A stretch of 64,000 bases of DNA from Aliarcobacter cryaerophilus ATCC 43158 (GCF_003660105.1 NZ_CP032823.1:1798001-1862000); one strand, 5' to 3'; shown: positions 1 to 9,289, counted from the stretch's first letter. Numbers and translations: made by a program. Notes: a model not told the origin generated them from the sequence alone.

Positions 1-21
1 AAAAACTAATAACTTTTTCAT
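1..21 (-). CDS. Start of an unidentified gene, cut by the window edge
   Basis: Read on the minus strand, a TTTAGGAG ribosome site precedes ATG at 21, and the reading frame then gives MKKLLVF before the window ends. The Lys-Lys-Leu-Leu start resembles the beginning of a Sec signal peptide. It lies 26 bases downstream of the sulfide:quinone oxidoreductase gene and on the same strand, so the two are probably co-transcribed. An exported partner such as a cytochrome c is possible, but that is inference only; seven residues do not identify a family. Confidence 0.5.
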
Positions 22-46
22 TTTATACTCCTAAATTAAATTTTAA

Positions 47-1516
47 TTATGCTTTTCCGCTTAACATTCCATGCATAGTCATAGGTTTTAACATATAAAC
101 TTTCATTAACCACCAAATCCATCTCTCTTGAGTTGGATCCAAAGGAAATGATGGAGTTGGTTTTGCTGTCCAATCAAATTCTGCTAGCATTACTTTACCT
201 ATATCTGTAATAAGTGGACAAACTGTATATCCACCAAAATATTGCGTTGGTTCTTTTCCTTCCATAACTGAAATCAAGTTATCAACTAATACTTTATATT
301 GTTTTCTCACAGTTCCACCAGTTTTTCCCATAGGAACAGCTGCGATATCTCCTAGAGCAAAAATATTGTTATATTTTACATGTTGTAGTGTTTCTTTGTG
401 CACAGGAACCCAGCCTCTTTCTGATCCTATTTCAGATTTTCCAATCTCATCTGGTGCTTTTTGTGGTGGTGTTATATGTAAAAAGTCAAAAGGTATTTCA
501 ACTTTTTGATTCTTCTTAACAATTTCGTGTTCTTCTAAATCTTTATCATATTCACCTTTTTCTTCCCAGTGTTTATTAAATATTGCTATTTTTTTTGAAA
601 TATCAACTTCAATTAAATTATGATTAAAATTCCACTTAATATCTCTTGCAATAAATTGTTTTTCAATTGCATCTGCATACTCTTTTACACTAAAAAGCTT
701 GTCACTATTATCATAATATGTTAAATCAACATTTCCCCTAATATTCGCTTCATTAAGTCTTGAATTTAGCAAATAAATAACTTTTTTTGGTGCTCCACCA
801 CATTTTACCGCTGTATTTGGAGCTGTAAAAACGGCTTTTAATTTTTCACCTGATTTTGCTTTTTCTATAAAAGATTGAGTTTGTTTCCACATATCTTCAG
901 CACTATCAATATTATAAACAGATGTTATTCCATTATTACCAAAAACTTTTAGAATTTTAGAAGCATCTCCATTTGTATATGTTTCTCCTATTGCTTCAAG
1001 ACCTTTTATAGAACCAAAATCTAGAACAACTCCAGCTGCAACTATCATAAAATCATAATCTAAAATATCTCCAGAAGCCAAAGTAACTTTATTTGCTTCA
1101 GGATTAAAATCTACTGCTTTATCCTTAATTAAAGTTACTCCCTTTGGTAAAAAATCTTTTGTCTCATAAACTAGCTCATCTTTTGAAGAGTAAATTCCAC
1201 TTGCTAACAAAGTAGTTCCAGCTTGATATGATACAGATTTTGGATTTGGCTCAATTATTGTTATGTCAGGTTCACTTAAAGTGTTTGATAATCTAGCTGC
1301 TGTGGAAATACCAGCTAATCCTCCACCAATAATTAATATTTTTCCTTTTGCTTCACTAGCTTTTGCAATAGTTGCAGCTTGAGAATTCGTTCCTCCAGCT
1401 AAAAAAGCAGCTCCACCAAGACCTGCAAGCTTAAAAGCATCTCTTCTTGAAATTCCAGCTTTTTTTAGTTCACTATCAACTATTTCTAATGCTTTTTTCA
1501 TCTCATCATTTTTCAT
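47..1516 (-). CDS. sqr: Tat-exported type II sulfide:quinone oxidoreductase-like flavoprotein
   Basis: A 489-residue FAD-dependent oxidoreductase of the sulfide:quinone oxidoreductase / flavocytochrome c family, which oxidises sulfide and passes electrons to quinone or a cytochrome. Residues 23-42 form a twin-arginine signal (SRRDAFK followed by a hydrophobic Ala/Gly stretch), predicting folded export. The Rossmann GGGLAG lies at about 64-69. KCGGAPKK (about 238) and VCPLIT (about 437) match the two redox cysteines of type II SQR, the group that includes mitochondrial SQOR. The C-terminal region, with an amphipathic Trp-rich segment, would bind the membrane. A flavocytochrome c subunit (FccB) is the main alternative. 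The gene has its own upstream spacer and is followed by a short gap and a further gene. Confidence 0.8.
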   Translation of the reverse strand: MKNDEMKKALEIVDSELKKAGISRRDAFKLAGLGGAAFLAGGTNSQAATIAKASEAKGKILIIGGGLAGISTAARLSNTLSEPDITIIEPNPKSVSYQAGTTLLASGIYSSKDELVYETKDFLPKGVTLIKDKAVDFNPEANKVTLASGDILDYDFMIVAAGVVLDFGSIKGLEAIGETYTNGDASKILKVFGNNGITSVYNIDSAEDMWKQTQSFIEKAKSGEKLKAVFTAPNTAVKCGGAPKKVIYLLNSRLNEANIRGNVDLTYYDNSDKLFSVKEYADAIEKQFIARDIKWNFNHNLIEVDISKKIAIFNKHWEEKGEYDKDLEEHEIVKKNQKVEIPFDFLHITPPQKAPDEIGKSEIGSERGWVPVHKETLQHVKYNNIFALGDIAAVPMGKTGGTVRKQYKVLVDNLISVMEGKEPTQYFGGYTVCPLITDIGKVMLAEFDWTAKPTPSFPLDPTQERWIWWLMKVYMLKPMTMHGMLSGKA

Positions 1517-1613
1517 TGAAATTTCCTTTTGACAAAATATGAAATATATTATCTAAAAAATCATAACATTATACTTACCTAAAATAAGATATTATTTTAA
1601 AAAAGTTATTAGT

Positions 1614-2195
1614 TTATTTTATAATATTAAGAGCTTTTTCATACTCTTTTCTATCATTTATATTTAAAAATTCATCTTCATTATTAAAATTTATAATTTG
1701 ATATTTTGAGTTTTTTACTAAATAATTTATTTTATGAATATCATCTTTTATCATAAAACTTATAATAGTATTTATATTTTTTGAGAATACTCCGCAAAGA
1801 TTGTGAGTTTTTTCTAGTGTTTGTGCAATAGTTATCTCAAAGTTATTTGAAGAGTTTATTAGTTTTTCTATTGTTTCTAGTTTTACAAAAGGTGTATCAA
1901 CTGTTATTATAAAAACTTTATCAAACTTTTCTAATATTGTTTGCAAAGCTAGAATTGGAGAGTAGATATCTTGATTTATATCTAAAATCAGTTTTGTTTT
2001 ATCATCCAAAAAATCAAATTTATCTATTTTTGAAGAGATAAAAATATCTTTGAAATAAGGTTTTAATCTTTTGTATTGAAACTCTATTAAAGAGTTTGAA
2101 GAAGAAAAAGAAAGAAGAGATTTATCTTCTCCCATTCTTGAACTTTTCCCTCCACTTAAAATAACACATGGTATTTCAAATGGATTTATATTCAT
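1614..2195 (-). CDS. mobA: Molybdenum cofactor guanylyltransferase MobA
   Basis: A 193-residue cytoplasmic nucleotidyltransferase that adds GMP to molybdopterin to make the guanine dinucleotide form of the molybdenum cofactor. The N-terminal signature LSGGKSSRMGEDKSLL (about 13-28) is the nucleotide-binding loop of the MobA family, and ITVDTPFV (about 96-103) supplies the metal-binding Asp. Its length is normal for the family. The ATG lies two bases after the leuC stop, so it is almost certainly translated from the leuC message. The pairing with leuC has no obvious metabolic logic. Related NTP-transferases such as MobA-like CTP enzymes are a weaker alternative. Confidence 0.88.
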   Translation of the reverse strand: MNINPFEIPCVILSGGKSSRMGEDKSLLSFSSSNSLIEFQYKRLKPYFKDIFISSKIDKFDFLDDKTKLILDINQDIYSPILALQTILEKFDKVFIITVDTPFVKLETIEKLINSSNNFEITIAQTLEKTHNLCGVFSKNINTIISFMIKDDIHKINYLVKNSKYQIINFNNEDEFLNINDRKEYEKALNIIK

Positions 2196-2197
2196 AA

Positions 2198-3478
2198 TTA
2201 TAAACTTCTAGGATCTGTAATATATCCAGAAATTGCACTTGCAGCTGCAACAGCACTATTTGCTAGATATATTTTTGAGCTTCGTGAACCCATTCTTCCA
2301 ACAAAGTTTCTATTAGTTGTAGAGATACATACTTCTCCATCTCCTAAAATTCCCATATATCCACCTAAACATGCTCCACAAGTTGGATTTGATACAACTG
2401 CTCCTGCATCAACTAAAGTGTCAATGTATCCAGCTTTTGTTGCATCTCTTAATATTTTTTGTGTTCCTGGAGTTAAAATAAGTCTTACATGTCGTGCAAC
2501 TTTTTTATCTTTTAAAATCTCAGCAGCAACTTTAAAATCACTTAATCTTCCATTTGTACAGCTTCCAATAAATACTTGATCAACTCTTATATTATCACTC
2601 ACAGCTTGAGAAACACTATGTCCATTTGATGGTAAAAATGGATATGCAATTACTGGTTCAAGTTTTTCAACATCAATCTCAATTACTTGACAATAAGTTG
2701 CATCAACATCGCTATAGTGGATTTTTGGTTCAGCTCTTAATCCATTGTTATTTTTAGAAACTGTATCTAAAAACTCTTTTGTAATATCATCATATGCAAC
2801 AATTCCATTTTTTGCACCTGCTTCAATAGCCATGTTACATAAAGAGAATCTATCATCCATACTTAAATATTTAATTGTATCACCTGTAAATTCTAAAGCT
2901 TTATATAAAGCTCCATCAACACCTAAAATTCTAATAATCTCTAAGATTAAATCTTTCCCTGTTACATATTGTGAAGGTTTACCTTTAAATATAACTTTGA
3001 TTGACTCAGGAACTTTAAACCAGTTTCCACCTGTAATCATTCCAAAAGATATATCTGTACTTCCCATTCCTGTAGAAAATGCTCCTAAAGCACCATGAGT
3101 ACATGTATGTGAATCTGCTCCAATAATAACATCACCTGGAAGTACTAAACCTTTTTCAGGTAAAAGTGCATGTTCTATTCCCATATCTTTTTCATCAAAA
3201 AAGTTTTTAAGATTGTATTTCATTGCAAAATCTCTTGAAATTTTTGCCTGATTTGCACTTGCAATATCTTTTGCAGGAATAAAATGATCTAAAACTATTG
3301 CAAATCCATCTGGATTAGCTAATTTTTCAAAACCACCATCTTCAAAAGCTTTTATTGAAATTGGAGTTGTAATATCATTTCCAATTACCATATCAATTGG
3401 ACTTCTTACAATCTCTCCAGCAAAAACTTGTTTTCCTACATGCTCACTAAATATCTTTTCTGTTATTGTTTGACCCAT
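2198..3478 (-). CDS. leuC: 3-isopropylmalate dehydratase large subunit (LeuC/HacA type)
   Basis: A 426-residue aconitase-superfamily large subunit. It would convert 2-isopropylmalate to 3-isopropylmalate in leucine synthesis, with a separate small subunit. Its length fits the shorter two-subunit clade shared by archaea and many anaerobes. Iron-sulfur ligands are visible in IGSCTNGRLSD (about 305) and NPTCGACLGG (about 367). GADSHTCTHGALGAFSTG (about 120) is the typical active-site loop. No leuD, leuB or leuA is adjacent, so the small subunit must be encoded elsewhere. A homoaconitase role cannot be excluded from sequence alone. mobA follows after two bases. Confidence 0.85.
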   Translation of the reverse strand: MGQTITEKIFSEHVGKQVFAGEIVRSPIDMVIGNDITTPISIKAFEDGGFEKLANPDGFAIVLDHFIPAKDIASANQAKISRDFAMKYNLKNFFDEKDMGIEHALLPEKGLVLPGDVIIGADSHTCTHGALGAFSTGMGSTDISFGMITGGNWFKVPESIKVIFKGKPSQYVTGKDLILEIIRILGVDGALYKALEFTGDTIKYLSMDDRFSLCNMAIEAGAKNGIVAYDDITKEFLDTVSKNNNGLRAEPKIHYSDVDATYCQVIEIDVEKLEPVIAYPFLPSNGHSVSQAVSDNIRVDQVFIGSCTNGRLSDFKVAAEILKDKKVARHVRLILTPGTQKILRDATKAGYIDTLVDAGAVVSNPTCGACLGGYMGILGDGEVCISTTNRNFVGRMGSRSSKIYLANSAVAAASAISGYITDPRSL

Positions 3479-3565
3479 TTTTTATCCTAATTATTATTAT
3501 TTTTCAAAATTTAGTTTAGATTATAGCTAAAACTTTTTTAAGACAATTTATTTTTGACTTTTCCA

Positions 3566-3922
3566 TTAAAATTTATTTATGATATCTTCTATTTTTAATG
3601 GTGGTCGTACTATAAAAGCCTTATTTTCTCCAACCAAAATTGGTCTTTGTATTAAAATTGGGTTTTCTAAAACAGCATCTATTAGCTTATTTTGCTCTTT
3701 TATATTTTGTAGTTTTAACTCTTTGTAAATCTCTTCACCTGTTCGCACCAAATCAAAAATAGAGATATTTAATTTTTTTAATAACTCTTCTAGTTCACTT
3801 TTTGATGGTGGATTTGCAAGGTAATCTCTTATTGATATATTAAAACTATTTTGGTCTAGAAAATCTTTTGCACTATTTGATTTTGAGCAAGAAATATTGT
3901 GCCATAACTCTAATTTTTACAT
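3566..3922 (-). pseudogene. arsC: ArsC-family reductase gene with a stop at codon 2
   Basis: Read on the minus strand, a strong AGGAG site precedes ATG at 3922, but codon 2 is TAA (3917-3919). The frame then runs open for 116 codons to the stop at 3566. The translation has WHNISCSKS with the catalytic Cys at codon 12, RDYLANPPS, LVRTGEEIYKEL and the family C-terminus NPILIQRPILVGENKAFIVRPP. Length and motifs match ArsC/YfgD-type glutaredoxin-dependent arsenate reductases of about 115 residues. No ATG, GTG or TTG lies between the stop and the catalytic Cys, so any internal start (a TTG near 3751) gives only the inactive C-terminal half. A point mutation, a base error or a rare start codon are the possible explanations. 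Confidence 0.82.
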
Positions 3923-3963
3923 TTTAACTCCTAAAAATAAAGATTTATGTAGCTAAAATTAGT

Positions 3964-4083
3964 TTGGAAATTAGAGTTATTGAAAAGGGTTTCGCATTTG
4001 AAGAGTTTGTAAAAACTGCTCAAGAAAAAATAGATGATTTAAAAAAGCTTGAAGATAGTTTGAAAAAAGAGAAGTTAAAGTGA
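3964..4083 (+). pseudogene. Possible gene remnant: 39-codon open tail between arsC and prpF
   Basis: A plus-strand frame that is open from 3928 to the TGA at 4081-4083. From a TTG at 3964 it reads LEIRVIEKGFAFEEFVKTAQ followed by a Lys/Asp/Leu-rich helix ending KEKLK. Composition and charge look like real coding sequence, but there is no ribosome site and no ATG. It is best read as the C-terminal end of a gene whose front has been lost. I do not recognise the family. It abuts the damaged arsC, which supports a small decaying or rearranged spot. Confidence 0.35.
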
Positions 4084-4102
4084 TTTAAAAATTTGTATAA
4101 AG

Positions 4103-4135
4103 AATTAAAATTAAGGCTAAGCCTTAATTTTAATT
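4103..4135 (-). terminator. Hairpin at the end of prpF
   Basis: A near-perfect palindrome with a 16-base arm (AATTAAAATTAAGGCT) and its complement around a single central A. On the minus strand it overlaps the prpF stop and is followed by TTCTTTATAC, a modest U-rich tail. It probably ends the prp transcript, and since it is symmetrical it may also stop plus-strand transcription. Confidence 0.6.
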
Positions 4136-5313
4136 TATCCCATAATATCCGCAGGTGCGTAAACTTCACCCTTCATTATAATTCTTGCACTTCGGCTCAT
4201 TGTAGCTTTATCAACTATATATTTACCGTTTTCTTTTTTTATAACTGCCCCAACTTTTAGTGTTCCAGATGGGTGTCCAAATTCAACAGCAGTTTTCTCA
4301 CCACCACCAGCAGCTAAATTTACTAAAGTTCCAGGAATACAAGCAGCAACACCAATAGCAACTGAAGCTGTTCCCATCATTGCATGGTGAAGCTTTTGCA
4401 TAGATAAAGCTCTTACACTAAGATCAAATTCCCCTGCAAGAATTTCTTTTCCACTAGAAGTAGTAAAATCAAAAGGTTGATTAACAAAAGCAATTTTTGG
4501 AGTGTGTTGTCTAGTTTCTGCTTCACTTAAATCAGAAATTAAACCCATTTTTAAAGCACCATAGCTTCTTATTTTTTCAAATCTTGCTAAGGCTTGGGCA
4601 TCACTATTAATATCAGCTTGAAGCTCTGTTCCTTTGTATCCAATATCAGAAGCATTTAAAAATATTGTAGGAATTCCAGCAGTTATCATTGTAGCTTTAA
4701 ATGTTCCAATTCCAGGAACTTCTAAATCATCTACTAAATTTCCAGTTGGAAATAACTCTTCGCTTGGATCAACTGGTTCTGCAAACTCTAATGAAATTTC
4801 TTCAGCAGGGAAAGCAACACCATCAATATAATAATCTCCCATCTCTTTTACTTGACCATTAACCATTGTCACATAACATAGAATTGTTTTTTTGATATTT
4901 GCTTGCCAAATTCTTACACAACAAACACCATTTTGTGGAACATTATCAACAAGTCCTTCATGAATTGCAAAAGGTCCAACTGCTGAACTTAAATTCCCAC
5001 AATTTCCACTCCAGTCCATAAAATCTTTATCAATTGCAACTTGTCCAAAATAGTAATCAACATCATGATTTGGAACACTAGATTTTCCAACTAATATAGC
5101 TTTAGAAGTACTAGAAGTTGCTCCTCCCATACCATCCATTTGTTGTTTATAAATATCAGGACTTCCAACTATTCTTTGAAGAAGTTTATCTCTTTTTACT
5201 TTATCTTCTTGTGCTTCTTTTGGAAGGTCTGATATGTTAAAAAATGTTCCCTTTGAAGTCCCACCTCTCATATAAGTTGCTTTAACTCTTATTTGTGGCT
5301 TGTATGTAATCAT
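4135..5313 (-). CDS. prpF: 2-methylaconitate cis-trans isomerase PrpF
   Basis: A 392-residue isomerase of the PrpF family. It helps AcnD turn 2-methylcitrate into 2-methylaconitate isomers during propionate breakdown. The N-terminus KATYMRGGTSKGTFF (about 11-25) and the SGNCGNLSSAVGPFAI loop (about 102-117) are family signatures containing active-site residues. The partner acnD lies upstream on the same strand, the usual acnD-prpF pairing, but a terminator-like hairpin sits between them. A clean ATG with AGGAG at a normal distance supports the start. Confidence 0.93.
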   Translation of the reverse strand: MITYKPQIRVKATYMRGGTSKGTFFNISDLPKEAQEDKVKRDKLLQRIVGSPDIYKQQMDGMGGATSSTSKAILVGKSSVPNHDVDYYFGQVAIDKDFMDWSGNCGNLSSAVGPFAIHEGLVDNVPQNGVCCVRIWQANIKKTILCYVTMVNGQVKEMGDYYIDGVAFPAEEISLEFAEPVDPSEELFPTGNLVDDLEVPGIGTFKATMITAGIPTIFLNASDIGYKGTELQADINSDAQALARFEKIRSYGALKMGLISDLSEAETRQHTPKIAFVNQPFDFTTSSGKEILAGEFDLSVRALSMQKLHHAMMGTASVAIGVAACIPGTLVNLAAGGGEKTAVEFGHPSGTLKVGAVIKKENGKYIVDKATMSRSARIIMKGEVYAPADIMG

Positions 5314-5390
5314 TTGTATTCTCCTAGATTTTAAGCTTTTAAAACTTTTTAAAATAATTTTTAATTACTTTAGAAAATCTTAAATTAAAA

Positions 5391-5416
5391 AAAGTGAAGC
5401 TAAAAAGCTTCACTTT
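5391..5416 (-). terminator. Terminator-like hairpin between acnD and prpF
   Basis: An 11-base-pair stem (AAAGTGAAGCT with AGCTTCACTTT) and an AAAA loop. On the minus strand it is followed by a run of T. It lies just after the acnD stop and before prpF, so it should reduce prpF transcription from the upstream promoter or protect the acnD 3' end. Confidence 0.72.
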
Positions 5417-5424
5417 AAAAAATA

Positions 5425-8013
5425 TTATTTAGCTGCAATAACATCTTTTGCGAATTTTTGTAAAATTCCACCAGCTTTGTAAACTTCAACTTCTGCAGTT
5501 GTATCTAATCTACAAGTTACTTTGAATTCTACTTTTTCACCATTTGCTCTAGTCATACAAACTGTTAAATCACCTCTTGGCTCAATATTTCCTAGAATAT
5601 CAAATGTCTCTGTTCCATCTATGTTGTAAGTGTGTCTTGTATCACCTTTTTTAAATTGCAGTGGTAAAACACCCATTCCAACAAGGTTTGTTCTATGAAT
5701 TCTTTCAATTGATTCAGCAATTACAACTTCAACACCCGCAAGTCTTACACCTTTAGCTGCCCAGTCTCTTGAACTTCCTTGACCATAGTTTGTTCCAGCA
5801 ACAATAATTAATGGTTGTTTTCTTTCCATATAAGTCTCTATTGCTTCCCACATTCTTGACTCAACACCTTCTGGCATGATTTTTGTTAGGCTGCCTTGTT
5901 TAACTTTACCATTTTCATCTTTAACCATTTCATTGTATAGTTTTGGATTTGCTAAAGTTGCTCTTAACGCTGTGTTATGATCACCTCTATGTGTTGCATA
6001 AGAGTTTAAGTCTTCAAGTGGTAATCCCATTTTTAAACAATATTCACCAGATGCACTTTTTGCTTGAATAGCATTTGAAGGCGATAAGTGGTCTGTTGTG
6101 ATATCATTTGGGAATACTCCAAGTGGTCTTAAATTTTTAAGAGCTGGCATACTCATAAAAGCATCTTCCCAGTATGGTGGTTTTTGAATATATGTAGATT
6201 TAGCATCCCATTTATAAAATGGCTCAGCTTTTTCTCCTTTGTCTGATTTTGCAAACATTGGATCATATATTTTTGCAAACATCTCTGGTTTTACAGATTT
6301 GTAAACAATTGCATCAATCTCTTCATCACTTGGCCAAAGATCTTTAAGTCTTACTTCATTTCCATTTTTGTCAATTCCTATAACACCTGTTTCAATATTA
6401 ACTCTAATACTTCCAGCTAATGCATAAGCAACTACAAGTGGAGGAGAAGCTAAAAATGCCTCTTTAATAAATGGGTGAATTCTTCCATCAAAGTTTCTGT
6501 TACCTGATAAAACTGCAGTTGTGTAAACACCGCTTGCAGCTGCTTCAGCTTCGATTTTTGGATCTAAAGCTCCACTCATTCCATTACAAGTTGTACAAGC
6601 AAATCCTACAATTCCAAATCCTAATTTCTCTAATTCACTTAATAATCCTGAATCTTTTAAATATATTTCAGAAACTTTTGAACCAGGTGCTAGTGAAGAT
6701 TTTACCCATCTTTTTCTACTTAATCCAAGCTCATTTGCTTTTTTAGCTAATAATCCAGCTGCAACAACATTTCTTGGATTTGAAGTATTTGTACATGATG
6801 TAATAGCAGCAATTAAAACCGCACCATCTGGCATAACATCATTTGAAATAGTAATTTTTTTACTAATTCCTTCAGCATCAAGTGTTGAAGTAGGTACAAG
6901 TTTATGTGGTTGAGAAGGACCTGCTAAACTTCTTGTAACTGTTGTTAAATCAAATTTAATTGTTCTTGCATATGTAGCTTCAGATAAACTATCTGCCCAT
7001 AAACCATTTGCTTTTGCATAAGTTTCAACTAATTTTACTTGCTCAGGAGTTCTACCTGTAATTTTTAAGTAATCAATAGTTCTATCATCAATAGCAAACA
7101 TAGCAGCACTTGCACCATACTCAGGTGTCATATTTGAAATAGTTGCTCTATCACCTAAATCAAGGTATTTAATTCCGCTTCCATAGAACTCTAAATATGC
7201 AGAAATTACATTGTTGTCTCTTAAGAATGAAGTCATAGCAAGTGCAATATCAGTAGCTGTAATTCCAGCACCTCTAGTTCCTGTTATTTCAACTCCAATA
7301 ATTTCAGGAACTCTCATATAAGATGGATTTCCAAGCATTACATTTTCAGCTTCTAATCCACCAACACCAACAGCAATTACTCCTAAAGCATCAACGTGTG
7401 GAGTGTGTGAGTCAGTTCCAACAAGTGTATCTGGAGATGCAATTCCATCTATATTGTGAATAACAGGAGACATTTTCTCAAGATTAATTTGGTGCATAAT
7501 ACCATTTCCTGGAGGAATAACATCAACATTATCAAACGCTTTTTTTGTCCAGTTAATAAAGTCAAATCTATCAGCATTTCTTCTATCTTCAATATCTCTA
7601 TTTTTTTGGAATGCATCAGGATCAAATCCACCACACTCAACAGCTAATGAGTGGTCAACTATTAATTGAGTTGGAACAACTGGATTAATTTTTTGTGGAT
7701 CTACACCACTAGCTGCTACTGCTTCTCTAAGACCTGCAAGGTCAACAAAAGCTGTAAGTCCTAAGATATCGTGACAAATAACTCTTGATGGAAACCAAGG
7801 GAAATCTTTGTCTGTTCTTTTTTCGATTAATTGAATAAGTGAATCTTTTAAATCCTCACTAGGACATTTTCTAAGTAAATTTTCTGCTAATACTCTTGAT
7901 GTATAGTTAAGTTTTGCAAAAGAACCAGGCGTGATATCTTCAACTGCACTTTTTACATCATAATATTTAACATCTAAACCATTTAATTGTTTAAGATATT
8001 TTTCGTTTGTCAT
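5425..8013 (-). CDS. acnD: Fe/S-dependent 2-methylcitrate dehydratase AcnD
   Basis: An 862-residue aconitase-like enzyme that dehydrates 2-methylcitrate in the methylcitrate cycle. ITSCTNTSNP (about 405) and ACTTCNGMSG (about 473) carry the three 4Fe-4S cysteines, and VGTDSHTPHVDALG (about 200) is the aconitase substrate loop. The C-terminal swivel domain contains YGQGSSRDWAAKG (about 747). Length and the adjacent prpF favour AcnD over housekeeping aconitase AcnA/AcnB, and no AcnB is in the window. It lies downstream of prpC after a second strong hairpin. Confidence 0.92.
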   Translation of the reverse strand: MTNEKYLKQLNGLDVKYYDVKSAVEDITPGSFAKLNYTSRVLAENLLRKCPSEDLKDSLIQLIEKRTDKDFPWFPSRVICHDILGLTAFVDLAGLREAVAASGVDPQKINPVVPTQLIVDHSLAVECGGFDPDAFQKNRDIEDRRNADRFDFINWTKKAFDNVDVIPPGNGIMHQINLEKMSPVIHNIDGIASPDTLVGTDSHTPHVDALGVIAVGVGGLEAENVMLGNPSYMRVPEIIGVEITGTRGAGITATDIALAMTSFLRDNNVISAYLEFYGSGIKYLDLGDRATISNMTPEYGASAAMFAIDDRTIDYLKITGRTPEQVKLVETYAKANGLWADSLSEATYARTIKFDLTTVTRSLAGPSQPHKLVPTSTLDAEGISKKITISNDVMPDGAVLIAAITSCTNTSNPRNVVAAGLLAKKANELGLSRKRWVKSSLAPGSKVSEIYLKDSGLLSELEKLGFGIVGFACTTCNGMSGALDPKIEAEAAASGVYTTAVLSGNRNFDGRIHPFIKEAFLASPPLVVAYALAGSIRVNIETGVIGIDKNGNEVRLKDLWPSDEEIDAIVYKSVKPEMFAKIYDPMFAKSDKGEKAEPFYKWDAKSTYIQKPPYWEDAFMSMPALKNLRPLGVFPNDITTDHLSPSNAIQAKSASGEYCLKMGLPLEDLNSYATHRGDHNTALRATLANPKLYNEMVKDENGKVKQGSLTKIMPEGVESRMWEAIETYMERKQPLIIVAGTNYGQGSSRDWAAKGVRLAGVEVVIAESIERIHRTNLVGMGVLPLQFKKGDTRHTYNIDGTETFDILGNIEPRGDLTVCMTRANGEKVEFKVTCRLDTTAEVEVYKAGGILQKFAKDVIAAK

Positions 8014-8054
8014 TTTATTTTCCGTTTTTTTATTTTTTAAAATTTATTGTAAAA

Positions 8055-8084
8055 AAAATTTAGGCTAAATTTAGCCTAAATTTT
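8055..8084 (-). terminator. Perfect palindrome between prpC and acnD
   Basis: Thirty bases of perfect dyad symmetry (arm AAAATTTAGGCTAAA and its complement). On the minus strand it is followed by TTTT, giving terminator shape immediately after the prpC stop. It sits inside the prp transcription unit and probably tunes downstream acnD expression or stabilises the prpBC message. Confidence 0.7.
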
Positions 8085-8089
8085 AAATA

Positions 8090-9241
8090 TTATTTTCTAT
8101 CTTCTAAAGGAACATAAGCTCTTGGCTCTGGTCCTGTATAATTAGCTGATGGTCTAATAATTTTTCCATCTTCTCTTTGCTCAATTACGTGTGCACCCCA
8201 TCCTGTAACTCTTGCAATAATAAAGATTGGAGTAAACATATCTGTTGGAATTCCCATTTGATTATAAGAAACAGCAGAGAACCAGTCAAGATTTGGGAAC
8301 ATTTTCTTTTGATCCCACATAACTTCTTCAAGTCTAGCAGCTACGTCATACATTAACATATTTTTATTCTCTTCAGATAGCTCTTTTGCAACTTTTTTAA
8401 TAACAACATTTCTTGGATCTCTTGTAGCATAAACAGGGTGTCCAAATCCAATAATTATCTCTTTTTTAGCAATTCTTTCTTTGATATCTTTTTCTGCTTC
8501 ATCTGCTGAAGAATATCTTTCTTGAATTCTAAATGCAACTTCATTAGCACCACCATGTTTTGGACCTCTTAATGCTCCAATAGAACCAGTAATACAAGAA
8601 TACATATCTGAATTTGTTCCAGAAATTACTCTTGAAGTAAAAGTTGAAGCATTAAATTCATGCTCAGCATAAAGAATTAAAGATACATGCATAGCTTTAA
8701 CCCAAGATTCTCTTGGTTTTTCACCATGTAATAAGTGTAAGAAATGTCCACCAACAGTATCATCATCAGTTACAACATTAATTCTTTTTCCATTGTATGC
8801 AAAATGGTACCAGTATAAAAGCATAGAACCAAAAGAAGCCATTAATTTATTGATAATTTCTTGTGCTGCAGCTTTTGGATGAGATTCATCTTCTTGATTT
8901 AATGCTCCAAGAACAGAACAACCTGTTCGCATAACATCCATTGGATGACAATTTTTTGGTAATTGTTCTAGTGCAATTTTTACACCAGCTGGAATATCTC
9001 TATAAGATTTAAGTTTTTCTTTATAAGCTTTTAACTCTTCTTTATTAGGTAGTTCTCCATGAACTATTAAATATGCAATTTCTTCAAATTCAGCTTTTTC
9101 AGCAAATTCTAAAATATCATATCCTCTATAATATAAATCATTTCCTGTATTTCCAACTGTACATAATGCTGTACTTCCAGCTGCTACACCTGAAAGGGCA
9201 ACAGATTTTTTTGGTTTAAACTCTGTACTTGTAGTACTCAT
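8090..9241 (-). CDS. prpC: 2-methylcitrate synthase PrpC
   Basis: A 383-residue citrate-synthase fold enzyme that condenses propionyl-CoA with oxaloacetate to 2-methylcitrate. The catalytic triad of the family is visible: His in EHEFNASTF, His in [13 protein letters not shown] and Asp in [10 protein letters not shown]. Its length is short (type I, about 380), as is usual for PrpC. The position between prpB and acnD settles the choice over citrate synthase GltA. ATG is preceded by AAGGAG at a normal distance. Confidence 0.95.
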   Translation of the reverse strand: MSTTSTEFKPKKSVALSGVAAGSTALCTVGNTGNDLYYRGYDILEFAEKAEFEEIAYLIVHGELPNKEELKAYKEKLKSYRDIPAGVKIALEQLPKNCHPMDVMRTGCSVLGALNQEDESHPKAAAQEIINKLMASFGSMLLYWYHFAYNGKRINVVTDDDTVGGHFLHLLHGEKPRESWVKAMHVSLILYAEHEFNASTFTSRVISGTNSDMYSCITGSIGALRGPKHGGANEVAFRIQERYSSADEAEKDIKERIAKKEIIIGFGHPVYATRDPRNVVIKKVAKELSEENKNMLMYDVAARLEEVMWDQKKMFPNLDWFSAVSYNQMGIPTDMFTPIFIIARVTGWGAHVIEQREDGKIIRPSANYTGPEPRAYVPLEDRK

Positions 9242-9289
9242 ATTTTCTCCTTAGTTTGATTTAATTTAAAATAAAATACGAAAAGCTAA

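Noticed and set aside
6471-6746. Plus-strand frame opposite acnD
   Set aside because: Low-complexity Leu/Gln translation antisense to conserved acnD codons; it is a shadow of that gene.
5425-8013. Housekeeping aconitase
   Set aside because: The neighbouring prpF, prpC and prpB and the AcnD-like length make the methylcitrate dehydratase role more likely.
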